Assembly: GCA_016931895.1 (NCBI GenBank)
Contig: JAFGDY010000214.1
Span: 1-42,126, forward strand
Direction: 5' to 3'
Length of the DNA: 42,126 nt
From: Anaerolineae bacterium
GTDB taxonomy: Bacteria > Chloroflexota > Anaerolineae > 4572-78 > J111
Shown here one piece after another: positions 31,152-39,304 of this stretch (positions within the stretch are counted from its first letter, which is position 1; every line of letters begins with the position of its first letter). Position numbers and translations under genes: made by a program. The notes beneath the pieces are model-generated. The model had not been told where the DNA came from. It made no database searches and worked only from the letters and a program-made list of their open reading frames with translations.

Positions 31152-32636
31152 ATGTCAAATCATACCCGTGCCGCAAAGGCGCCCCCTCAACCCGACTACT
31201 CCCGCAAGTGGCTGGCTATGGCCGCAGTGGCCACCGGCGTTTTTTTGGGCACCATTGACGGCAGCATCATCAATGTTTCTCTGCCCACCATGATGCAAGT
31301 GCTGCAAACAGATTTTCCCACCATTCAATGGGTTATTTTGGGGTATCTGCTCACCATCACCTGTTTGCTGCTCAGTATGGGCCGGCTGGCCGACATCCGG
31401 GGCAAAAAGAAAATCTATCTCCTGGGCTTTGTTATTTTTACGCTCAGTTCAATGCTGTGCGGCCTTGCGCCCGGCGCGGGTTGGCTGGTAGGCTTTCGCA
31501 TTGTGCAGGCCATCGGCGCGGCAATGGTGACGGGGCTGGGGATGGGTATTGTCACCGCCGCCTTTCCCCCTCAAGAACGGGGCAAAGCCCTGGGCATTAT
31601 GGGCACCATCGTCTCGGTGGGTATTGCCACCGGCCCGGCCTTGGGCGGCCTGTTGATTGGCACTATTGGCTGGCGGGCCATCTTTTTTGTCAACGTGCCG
31701 GTTGGCTTTATTGGCGTGTTAATGGTGCGGGCTTTTGTGCCTGAGGATGTACCATCCGGCCAACAACGATTTGATTTTGCCGGGGCGGGCACGCTATTTG
31801 TCAGCCTTTTAAGCCTATTGCTGGCGCTGACGCTGGGCCAACGGTTGGGGTTCACCGCGCCGGTTATCCTGGCCTTACTGGTCAATTTTGTTTTTTGCCT
31901 GGCTCTCTTTCTGTGGGTTGAAAGTAAAGTGGTCCAGCCCATTATCAATTTGACCATGTTTCGCAATCCGCTCTTTAGTTTTAGCCTCTTGACCGGCTTT
32001 ATGACCTTCATTGCCCTGGGCGGGTCTTTTATTTTGCCCTTTTATCTGCAAAACGTATTAGGCTATGAGGCCATCCAGGTGGGCCTGCTTTTAACGGTAC
32101 TGCCGCTGGCGTTGTCTATCACCTCACCCTTGAGCGGCGCGTTGTCTGATCGTTTTGGCACGCGAGGCCTGGCCACAACCGGGCTGTTAATTATTGCCTC
32201 CACCTTTTTGTTGCTAAGTACGCTGAAAACAGACACCTCTACTCTGGGCTATATTTTGCGCGTTGCGCCGCTGGGGATTGGGATGGGCATGTTTCAATCA
32301 CCCAATAACAGCGCCATCATGGGCGCGGTGGGCAAGCAGCGGCTGGGGGTTGGCTCCGGCTTTCTGGCCATGACCCGCACCCTGGGCCAGACCGCCGGCG
32401 TGGCCGTGATTGGGACCATTTTTGCCGCCCGCGCCGCCATGTACGACGGGCAGGCCATTAGCGCCGAAATTGACGCCGTGAGCGCCCCGGCCCTGGTGCG
32501 GGGTCTGCACGATGCCGCCATTCTGGTGGGAATGATGATGTTTGTGGCCGCCGGCATTTCGGCGGTGGGGCTGTGGAAAAAGTGGGAACATAAACCCAAA
32601 AGAGAAAGCCAGGCCGCGTCGCAGGTGTCTTCATGA
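31152..32636 (+). CDS. DHA2-family (EmrB/QacA) MFS drug exporter
   Basis: The 494-residue transporter appears to have 14 membrane helices, as expected for DHA2 drug:H+ antiporters. Diagnostic features are the TM1 motif with Asp in GTIDGSIINVSLPTM (about 34-48), motif A GRLADIRGKKK after TM2, and motif C around GIATGPALGGLLIG in TM5. A second-half motif A copy, SGALSDRFGTRGL, follows. The substrate is unknown, and no adjacent regulator or fusion protein (EmrA) is visible. The ribosome-binding site is weak (TTAAAG). It stands alone on the plus strand. Confidence 0.92.
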   Translation: MSNHTRAAKAPPQPDYSRKWLAMAAVATGVFLGTIDGSIINVSLPTMMQVLQTDFPTIQWVILGYLLTITCLLLSMGRLADIRGKKKIYLLGFVIFTLSSMLCGLAPGAGWLVGFRIVQAIGAAMVTGLGMGIVTAAFPPQERGKALGIMGTIVSVGIATGPALGGLLIGTIGWRAIFFVNVPVGFIGVLMVRAFVPEDVPSGQQRFDFAGAGTLFVSLLSLLLALTLGQRLGFTAPVILALLVNFVFCLALFLWVESKVVQPIINLTMFRNPLFSFSLLTGFMTFIALGGSFILPFYLQNVLGYEAIQVGLLLTVLPLALSITSPLSGALSDRFGTRGLATTGLLIIASTFLLLSTLKTDTSTLGYILRVAPLGIGMGMFQSPNNSAIMGAVGKQRLGVGSGFLAMTRTLGQTAGVAVIGTIFAARAAMYDGQAISAEIDAVSAPALVRGLHDAAILVGMMMFVAAGISAVGLWKKWEHKPKRESQAASQVSS

Positions 32637-32648
32637 TTTCTGTAAAAG

Positions 32649-32687
32649 CCAAAGCGGCATCAGAACAATATTCTGATCCCGCTTTGG
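32649..32687. terminator. hairpin between converging transporter and esterase genes
   Basis: CCAAAGCGG (32649-32657) pairs with 32679-32687, then one C-C mismatch, then ATCAGAA/TTCTGAT (32659-32665 and 32671-32677) with a 5-base loop. The minus strand continues CTTTTAC, so it suits the esterase better; it also follows the transporter stop by 12 bp. Confidence 0.75.
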
Positions 32688-32741
32688 AAAAAATTCCAAA
32701 CGTTAATTAGGATGATGTTATGGCCTCCTTCTCATTTTCAT

Positions 32742-33608
32742 TCATCTTTCGCCTTGCAGAACAAACCGCAACCCCCGGTTAAAGGCTTCCGGTTTATTAC
32801 CCGAATGTCGCTCCCCCTCAATTATTCGTGTCTCCATTTTGAGTTCCTGGTAGCCACGTTCGTTCATAACCTCTATGAAGGCCTTGACCGGCGGAGCCAA
32901 CTCCTCCAATTCACCGACGCTCAAGAACAGTTTGACCGGCAGGTTCTGATGCTGGGCAGCATACTCGGCTTCCTGCTTAAAGATAGCCCCGTTGCCAAAG
33001 GGCACGGCCGGGCTGGCCGATACGTATCCGCTAAATAGCTCCGGTTCGGCAAACAGGGCATACAAAGCAAACAGGCCGCCAAACGAACTGCCCATCAGCA
33101 CTCTTTGAGAGGCGTCGGCCCGATAGTGTGTTTCAATCAGGGGCATCAACTCCTCCTTAAAAAAAGCCAGAAATTGGGCGGCATCGCCGGAACCCGGCAA
33201 CGAGGCTTCCGCTGCCGGGGTGTAATCCATGGCTCTGAGCGCCTCGTAATTCGGATTGTCCCCGGAGTAGGTAATACCAACAATAATGATTTCAGGGATG
33301 AACTTGTCGTAATAAAGACCGCCGTAGATGGAATCAAGTAGCTTGAAGTCCCACTGCCCATCAAGCACGTAGAGCACGGGATACCGGCGCGCTTCATCCG
33401 GCGCGTATTCCTCCGGCAGGCGGATGTAAAGATCGTAGGTGCGGCCGGTGTTTGTAGATTTGAGAGTTCTGACCTCCGAGTTCGGAAGCGTCACCTGGGA
33501 CAAGGCCGAATTGCTGGCCGCCGGTGTTGCTTGGGCGCACGCGCTGATAATCAATAAACAGCCCAACCCGCCAAGCGTAAATAGATAGGGTTGAAATGAA
33601 AACGTCAT
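32742..33608 (-). CDS. secreted lipoprotein esterase (enterochelin-esterase/esterase D-like)
   Basis: The 288-residue alpha/beta hydrolase has a lipoprotein signal ending LIISAC (Cys24), then an esterase (PF00756-type) domain. YPVLYVLDGQWDF, the nucleophile Ser in LMGSSFGGLFALY (about 168-180), VSASPAVPFGNG and a C-terminal His in GERHSGNKPEAF complete a plausible triad. Related enzymes cleave siderophore, acyl-sugar or S-formylglutathione esters; the substrate is unknown here. AAGGAGG lies 11 bases before ATG 33608. An upstream in-frame start at 33632 would spoil the signal peptide. Confidence 0.88.
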   Translation of the reverse strand: MTFSFQPYLFTLGGLGCLLIISACAQATPAASNSALSQVTLPNSEVRTLKSTNTGRTYDLYIRLPEEYAPDEARRYPVLYVLDGQWDFKLLDSIYGGLYYDKFIPEIIIVGITYSGDNPNYEALRAMDYTPAAEASLPGSGDAAQFLAFFKEELMPLIETHYRADASQRVLMGSSFGGLFALYALFAEPELFSGYVSASPAVPFGNGAIFKQEAEYAAQHQNLPVKLFLSVGELEELAPPVKAFIEVMNERGYQELKMETRIIEGERHSGNKPEAFNRGLRFVLQGER

Positions 33609-33672
33609 GGGATTGAATTCCTCCTTAATCATAAAAAGTGAATAGTAGATGGTGAAAAGTAAACATCTATTC

Positions 33673-33765
33673 TCAGTAGATCCAAAATGTTGTTTGGAGT
33701 GGGCATTTTAATGCCAAAAAAACGCACTAAAGTGCGGACTACCAGCCCAAATTTGGATCTACTGA
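33673..33765. repeat. 93-bp nested palindromic element (MITE-like)
   Basis: A 14-bp perfect terminal inverted repeat (TCAGTAGATCCAAA at 33673-33686; complement at 33752-33765) encloses two smaller perfect palindromes, GGCATT-TT-AATGCC (33702-33715) and CGCACT-AA-AGTGCG (33723-33736). It would fold as a three-arm structure. No clear target-site duplication is visible. It sits in the gap between the phosphatase and the esterase. Confidence 0.8.
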
Positions 33766-33861
33766 TTCTTTATTTTTGCAGTTTTAACGCCAGCCATAAG
33801 CAGAGGTAATAGTTCTTCGATGGCGGGGGCCAGGCTATTGTAGTACAGCATTAAACCACAA

Positions 33862-36336
33862 TCACATTACTCGCAGCACCACCATTGTCATATCGTCGTG
33901 CTGTTTGGCCCCGCCCACAAAGGCGGTGACGGCGTTTTTCAATTGCAGAACCACCTCGGCAGCGGGCAGACCGTCGCAACCGGCCATAAATTGCTCTAAT
34001 CGCTCAAATCCAAACATTTCGCGCCGGGGATTCATGGCCTCAACCACTCCGTCGCTGCACAGCAGAATAAGGTCGCCGGGTTGCAGGTCAAACTGGTAAG
34101 CGCGATATTTTACCTCGGCCAACACGCCCAGGGGTAAACCGCTTACGTCAATATATTGACAATCCCCCTGGCGGCGCAATAACGGCGAAATCAAACCGGC
34201 ATTGCTGGCGCTAAAATTCAATCCCTGCCCCGGCTGGTGCTGGATAATGGTGTAAAGCAGGGCGGTATTCACGCCGCCTTTCAACTGGGCGTGGAGTAAG
34301 CGGTTCATCTCGGCCAGCAATTCGGGCGCGCGCAGATGGTGGGGCGATTTGGCCTGCAATGAGCTGACCGTCACCGCCATAAACAGGGCGGCAGACACGC
34401 CTTTGCCCGATACGTCGCCCACGGCAATGCCCACCCGCCGGTCGTCAAACTTGAGGTAATGATAAAAATCTCCCCCCACCTCCTCGGCGGGCATTGAAAA
34501 GCCCACAATCTCCACCCCCGCCAGCACCGGGTCTGCGGCGGGCAACAAACTTAACTGAATGCGGCGCGCAATCTCCAGATCGCGCTGGGCGCGCGCCTGG
34601 GTGGCTAATTTTTCGTGCAATTGCGCATTCTCCAGGGATACCCCGGCCTGGCGGGCCAAAGTTTCGATCAGATTGATCTCCTCCCGCTGATAATATTCCC
34701 CAGATCTTTTTGGCCCCAAACCGTATAAACCCACCAATTTGTCGCCCGATAGCAGCGGCGCGCAACACCACATCCCGGCCTGCTGCAATCTATGCAGGGG
34801 TGAGGGGTATAGCCTCTCGCTTCCGCTGCCGTGCAGCCAAACCAGCCGCCCTTGTTTTAAGCGATGATATTCAGGGCTGTTTTGCGGCGGCAAAGCATCA
34901 AGAATGACCCGCCCGCTTTTTAAATTGAGCCGGGTCGGAATGGTCTGCGTGAGCAATTGCAGCCAATCATTGAGCAGCAGACTGGTGGCCAAATCCCGGC
35001 TCAGTTGGGCCAAGATGGCGGCGTAATTGAGCTTGTTGCGGTAAAACAGGCGATCAATGAAGCGTTGCACATAATCACGCAGGGGGGTAAACAAAAAGGC
35101 CACTACTAGAGCAGAAACAAAAAAAACGCTGGCGTTACCTGTTCCTGAAGCCACAACCGACGACTGCCCCAACAGCCCCACAAAGGTAAACACCAGAGCC
35201 AGGTAAACTATGCCCAGCACAATGGTCAGGGCGGCATACACCAGGCTGGCCTTAATGATTAATTCAATATTCCACAGCCGGTAACGTAAAATAGCCACCG
35301 CCACAGAAAAGGGAACAAAAAGTAGTAACAGGCTGGAAATTTCTTGGGGGAGCAGGCGCAGGCCAAATAACAGGTAAGGCAGATCCATCAAGAGAACATT
35401 GGGCAGCGTAGCCATCACCGCGCCCCAAGCTATCCAGCGAAGTTGATTTTTGGGCACCACGCCGCGAGTGGTGAAATAGGTATGCACCAACACGGCGCAG
35501 GCCAACAATAAGTAAACGCTGTAAATGGCCTTGCTCCAGGGATAGGCCACAGTATGGCAATGGTGCAAGTTTCCATCTACGCTCATTATAACAGCCAGCG
35601 TGACCACCGGATTCAGGAGATGGAGGGGGAGGGTTACATAGGGCCAGCGTTTTAACCAGGCTTTGGGTTGAGGAAAGCTAAAGCTAAACACCAGCACGTA
35701 GCTATAGGTAAACCAGCGAGTCAGCAGGCGCAGAGGGATAAATAGCCACAACAAACTCCAGCCCAACTCGGCGCCCAATACGGGGGGGATTTCATTTTGC
35801 TCAATCAGGGCCATCAGCAACATAACCAGCGCCGCCACGCGGCCAACCAAATCCCTGCCCCGCGCCTTAAGAATAACCCAACCGGCAATTAGAAAAGCGG
35901 CCCCAACCACAAAATGGATCAAAAATTGGCGGCCTGGCGGTCCCAGAGGCGACCGTCCCAGCGGAACCAACAATGGTTGTGTTTCGCCGTTGCGGCCCAC
36001 GGTGATCTCGGTGATAGGCCGGGAATGGTTGAGGCGTTGGATAATGCCGGGCAAGGTACGCCAGCGTTGGTCCAGCCACCAGTCTAAATCATGATCTTGA
36101 ATGGCGAGGATTACATCGCCCTGGCGCAAACCACCCGGCTCTATTGAGGCGATACCCAAAACCTGGATCGGTTCCTCTCGTACAGCGATGGTGCTTCCAT
36201 CAACCGGCACCAACAAATAAACGAATAAGTTGGCCAGGCTGAACAGCAAAACAAAAACAAGCACCAGCCACACCAAGACGACTGCGCCGTTCTCTGTCCA
36301 CTTTTTTAGTTTGTCCCGGCCGAGGTAAGTCATCAT
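33862..36336 (-). CDS. membrane PDZ-GAF-SpoIIE/RsbU-type serine phosphatase
   Basis: The 824-residue protein has TM1 (about 19-42), a PDZ-like domain outside the membrane (about 55-125: VLGIASIEPGGLRQGDVILAIQ), a block of about eight helices (about 140-430), a GAF-like domain (about 440-600) and a PP2C/SpoIIE phosphatase. The linker ARRIQLSLLP and metal-binding EEVGGDFYHY, VGDVSGKGVSAALFMA, LCSDGVVEAMNP and QHDDMTMVVLRV are intact, so it should dephosphorylate an anti-anti-sigma (STAS) partner or similar. No STAS or HPK gene is adjacent. ATG 36336 has a weak ribosome-binding site; a TTG start at 36429 is possible. Confidence 0.85.
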   Translation of the reverse strand: MMTYLGRDKLKKWTENGAVVLVWLVLVFVLLFSLANLFVYLLVPVDGSTIAVREEPIQVLGIASIEPGGLRQGDVILAIQDHDLDWWLDQRWRTLPGIIQRLNHSRPITEITVGRNGETQPLLVPLGRSPLGPPGRQFLIHFVVGAAFLIAGWVILKARGRDLVGRVAALVMLLMALIEQNEIPPVLGAELGWSLLWLFIPLRLLTRWFTYSYVLVFSFSFPQPKAWLKRWPYVTLPLHLLNPVVTLAVIMSVDGNLHHCHTVAYPWSKAIYSVYLLLACAVLVHTYFTTRGVVPKNQLRWIAWGAVMATLPNVLLMDLPYLLFGLRLLPQEISSLLLLFVPFSVAVAILRYRLWNIELIIKASLVYAALTIVLGIVYLALVFTFVGLLGQSSVVASGTGNASVFFVSALVVAFLFTPLRDYVQRFIDRLFYRNKLNYAAILAQLSRDLATSLLLNDWLQLLTQTIPTRLNLKSGRVILDALPPQNSPEYHRLKQGRLVWLHGSGSERLYPSPLHRLQQAGMWCCAPLLSGDKLVGLYGLGPKRSGEYYQREEINLIETLARQAGVSLENAQLHEKLATQARAQRDLEIARRIQLSLLPAADPVLAGVEIVGFSMPAEEVGGDFYHYLKFDDRRVGIAVGDVSGKGVSAALFMAVTVSSLQAKSPHHLRAPELLAEMNRLLHAQLKGGVNTALLYTIIQHQPGQGLNFSASNAGLISPLLRRQGDCQYIDVSGLPLGVLAEVKYRAYQFDLQPGDLILLCSDGVVEAMNPRREMFGFERLEQFMAGCDGLPAAEVVLQLKNAVTAFVGGAKQHDDMTMVVLRVM

Positions 36337-36600
36337 GGATTTCTTTATCCACCTGATACGGCAAGAAACCAATTTCAAATGATCCTTGAAGACACTTAGT
36401 AAAACAGCATCGCGCCCAACAAGGCGCAAGGATGGTCACTGAACGTCAGCACTCAAATATCAGTATACTCCAGGTTAAGGTTAAAAGGAAATGGAAAAAT
36501 ATTCCTATGGGGCCGGAAGGTTGATTATATTTTTGAAACAGGAGGGCATGGTGAAGCCAGAGAATTTCTCTGCCGACTGAAATGGGATACCTGCAATGTT

Positions 36601-37737
36601 TTATGAGGAAAAAAGCGGCAATTGATAACCGGGCTGGCGGCCATTGAGCAAAATGTAAGGCGCAGCGCGAGAGGTCCATATCCCCATCTGTTTGAGTTGC
36701 TGCAAATCATTCAGGCAACCTTCTCGCCGGGCATTAATAATGGCCTCCGCCGATTTGGGACCAATCCCGGGGACGCGCAGCAGTTCGGCCCGACTGGCCC
36801 GGTTGATTTCTACCGGGTGCTGGAGACACTGCCGCGCCCAGATTAATTTAGGGTCACTGGTGAGGGGCAAATTACCTTGGGCATCAAAGGGGAGTTCCTG
36901 TAAATTAAAGCCGTAAAAACGGAGCAACCAATCGGCCTGAAACAGGCGATGCTCTCGCAACGGCGGCGTTTTGGGCATATTTTCAAACGGGGTATTGGAC
37001 ACAGGATTAAAAGCTGAATAGTAGACGCGGGCCAGATTGGCCTCCCGGTACAGGGTGTTGACCGTGGTCAACAATTCCCGGTCGGCTTCCCCTGCCGGGC
37101 CAACCACAAACTGGGTGGTCAGGCTGGGCCGCTTGACCCACGGCTCCAAGCGATGTTGATTTTGGCGCAGCCAGTACAACGGCGGCAATAGTTCTTGCCA
37201 AAAATCCTTTTTGGGGGCCAATCGCGCCAGCCGGTTTTCATTGGCTCCTTCCAGATTGATGGAGAGGCGGTCGGCCAGCCGGGCGGCCTGCTCAATTTGG
37301 GCGGTTTCTGCGCCAGGCATAATTTTGAGATGCACATAGCCCATGTATTCATACTTGCGACGGACCAGTTCCACGGTGGCCAGCATCTTATCCATCACCC
37401 TGGCTCCGCCGCCGGCCACTCCGCTACTCAAAAATAGACCATCCACCAGCTTTTTGCGCTGCATCTGGTCAAAGGCTTCGGCCAATTCCTCCGGCGTTAA
37501 GGAGACGCGCTGATAGTTACGGCCTGCCTGAAAGGGACAATAGTAACAATTGCGCTCGCAGGCGCTGGTTTGCATAATGCGCATCACCGGAATTTTGCCC
37601 CGCTGCGGATGGGTTACGTAAGCGCGACTGTGGGCAATGAATTGTTCTTTTCTTTCTTGACTCGTGAGCGCGGGCGGCCCTTCGCAATCAAGGGCGGCAG
37701 CCTGCTCCAGTGTGTCAACTTTTTGGCGCAGGTCCAT
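36601..37737 (-). CDS. radical SAM protein with helix-hairpin-helix tail (DNA modification/repair-linked)
   Basis: The 378-residue protein has the radical SAM cluster CERNCYYCPF (C-x3-C-x2-C, about 59-66), followed by a TIM-barrel domain (LFLSSGVAGGGARVMDK, HLKIMPGAE, SINLEGANENRL) and a C-terminal HhH motif (INRASRAELLRVPGIGPKSA, about 310-330). This matches the family annotated as putative DNA modification/repair radical SAM proteins (TIGR03916), normally paired with a UdgX-like uracil-DNA glycosylase/DUF4130 gene. No such partner is in the window. The ATG sits 6 bp after a consensus -10, so the transcript is probably leaderless. Confidence 0.88.
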   Translation of the reverse strand: MDLRQKVDTLEQAAALDCEGPPALTSQERKEQFIAHSRAYVTHPQRGKIPVMRIMQTSACERNCYYCPFQAGRNYQRVSLTPEELAEAFDQMQRKKLVDGLFLSSGVAGGGARVMDKMLATVELVRRKYEYMGYVHLKIMPGAETAQIEQAARLADRLSINLEGANENRLARLAPKKDFWQELLPPLYWLRQNQHRLEPWVKRPSLTTQFVVGPAGEADRELLTTVNTLYREANLARVYYSAFNPVSNTPFENMPKTPPLREHRLFQADWLLRFYGFNLQELPFDAQGNLPLTSDPKLIWARQCLQHPVEINRASRAELLRVPGIGPKSAEAIINARREGCLNDLQQLKQMGIWTSRAAPYILLNGRQPGYQLPLFSS

Positions 37738-37743
37738 AAAATA

Positions 37744-37772
37744 ATTATAAGAACTGATGTTCTTTCTGTCAA
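37744..37772 (-). promoter_or_regulatory. perfect consensus promoter of the radical SAM gene
   Basis: On the minus strand TTGACA (37772-37767), exactly 17 bp, then TATAAT (37749-37744). The ATG begins 6 bp after the -10, where transcription should start. Confidence 0.75.
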
Positions 37773-37825
37773 ATAATCTGGGGGGATACTGGCGAATGTC
37801 CCTGACAAATAACCTAATCCAGCCA

Positions 37826-37854
37826 TTGCATTTGGGTTTCCAATGTTATACAAT
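37826..37854 (+). promoter_or_regulatory. candidate promoter of the fucosidase gene
   Basis: TTGCAT (37826-37831), a 17-bp spacer and TACAAT (37849-37854) would start transcription near 37861, giving a leader of about 63 bases that includes the ribosome-binding site. Confidence 0.45.
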
Positions 37855-37923
37855 CAAAAGGTAAGGTAAACAATTGGTTGAGGCAATCCAGCCCTCATCA
37901 GTCGCAATCCAAGGAGGATTAAA

Positions 37924-39207
37924 GTGTTACAACCCAAACCCACCCCCGGAGACAGCGCGTGGTTTGTCCACGACCGTTTTGGCATGTTCATTCACTGGGG
38001 TCTATACGCCCTGCCCGCCCGGCACGAATGGGTTAAAAGCCGTGAGGAGATTTCTGATGCGGATTACCAAAAATATTTTGAACAATTCAACCCCACTTTG
38101 TACCACCCCCAACAATGGGCGCGCGCGGCCCGGGAAGCGGGAATGAAATACGCCGTTATCACTGCCAAGCATCACGAAGGCTTTTGCTTGTGGAATACCC
38201 AATATACCGACTACAAAGTGACCAACACGCCCTACGGCAAAGACCTGCTCACGCCCTTTGTGGAGGCCTTTCGCGCCGAGGGTTTGCGGATTGGTTTTTA
38301 CTACTCCCTGCTTGATTGGCATCACCCGGATTTTCCCATTGACATCCACCATCCCCTCCGCAACCATCCCGCAGCCGCCAAAATGAATACGTCGCGCACT
38401 ATGTCGGTTTATGCCGAATATATGCGTAACCAGATACGGGAACTGCTCACCAATTTTGGCCAGATTGACGAACTCTTCTGCGATTTTTCTTACCCCAACC
38501 GGGCCTACCAGGGCCTGCCCGGCAAAGGCCGCCAAGATTGGGAAAGCGAGAAACTGGTCAAACTCATCCGTGAGTTGCAACCAAACGTCATGCTCAACAA
38601 CCGGCTTGACCTGCCTGAAGCCGCCGACTTTTACACCCCGGAGCAAATCCAACCCCCGAAGTGGGTTCGCATCAAGGGCCAACCCGTACTCTGGGAAACT
38701 TGCCAAACCTTCAGCGGTTCCTGGGGTTATCACCGCGACGAAGAAACCTGGAAAAGTCCCGGCCAGTTAATCCGCATGCTGATCAGCACCGTTGCCTGCG
38801 GCGGCAACCTACTGATGAACGTCGGCCCTACCGCTCGCGGCACGTTTGACCGGCGGGCGCTCGACGCACTGGCCGTTTACCGAGATTGGATGGCTGTCAA
38901 CAGCGCCGCTATCTACGGCTGCACCCAGAGTGAATTCACCCCGCCGCAGGATTGCCGATTGACCCAAAATGGCAAGAGACTCTATATTCATGTGTTTGCC
39001 TGGCCGTTCATGCATCTGCTGGTAAAAGGATTGGCGGGCAAAGTGAAATACGCTCAATTTCTACACGATGGCAGCGAAGTGCTGCTGGACGCCATTCCAG
39101 AGTGGCAACTGGAACACATGCAAATATCCAATGATACTCTGATTTTGACCCTGCCGGTTAAAAAACCCAACGTAGTGGTGCCGGTTATTGAACTGACCCT
39201 GAAATAA
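37924..39207 (+). CDS. alpha-L-fucosidase (glycoside hydrolase family 29)
   Basis: The 427-residue protein has the GH29 opening WFVHDRFGMFIHWGLYALPARHEW (seen in parts at about 13-36), then AVITAKHHEGFCLW with the substrate-binding His pair (about 78-90), and the nucleophile region ELFCDFSYPN, where Asp187 is the expected catalytic residue. A C-terminal beta sandwich follows. There is no signal peptide, so it appears cytoplasmic, which would require import of fucosylated sugars. GTG at 37924 follows GGAGG (37912-37916). No sugar transporter or fucose operon lies alongside. Confidence 0.92.
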   Translation: MLQPKPTPGDSAWFVHDRFGMFIHWGLYALPARHEWVKSREEISDADYQKYFEQFNPTLYHPQQWARAAREAGMKYAVITAKHHEGFCLWNTQYTDYKVTNTPYGKDLLTPFVEAFRAEGLRIGFYYSLLDWHHPDFPIDIHHPLRNHPAAAKMNTSRTMSVYAEYMRNQIRELLTNFGQIDELFCDFSYPNRAYQGLPGKGRQDWESEKLVKLIRELQPNVMLNNRLDLPEAADFYTPEQIQPPKWVRIKGQPVLWETCQTFSGSWGYHRDEETWKSPGQLIRMLISTVACGGNLLMNVGPTARGTFDRRALDALAVYRDWMAVNSAAIYGCTQSEFTPPQDCRLTQNGKRLYIHVFAWPFMHLLVKGLAGKVKYAQFLHDGSEVLLDAIPEWQLEHMQISNDTLILTLPVKKPNVVVPVIELTLK

Positions 39208-39239
39208 AAAACGAAACACAGGAACCGTCATCATCAATG

Positions 39240-39278
39240 AACAAACCGCACCTTATCACCCTGGGTGCGGTTTGTTGT
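39240..39278 (+). terminator. rho-independent terminator after the fucosidase gene
   Basis: AACAAACCGCACC (39240-39252) pairs with 39264-39276 over 13 bp with an 11-base loop, followed by a G/T run. It lies in the 97-bp gap before the converging LPETG gene. Confidence 0.7.
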
Positions 39279-39304
39279 TGTGGTCAAACTTGTTTTAACC
39301 AGGA

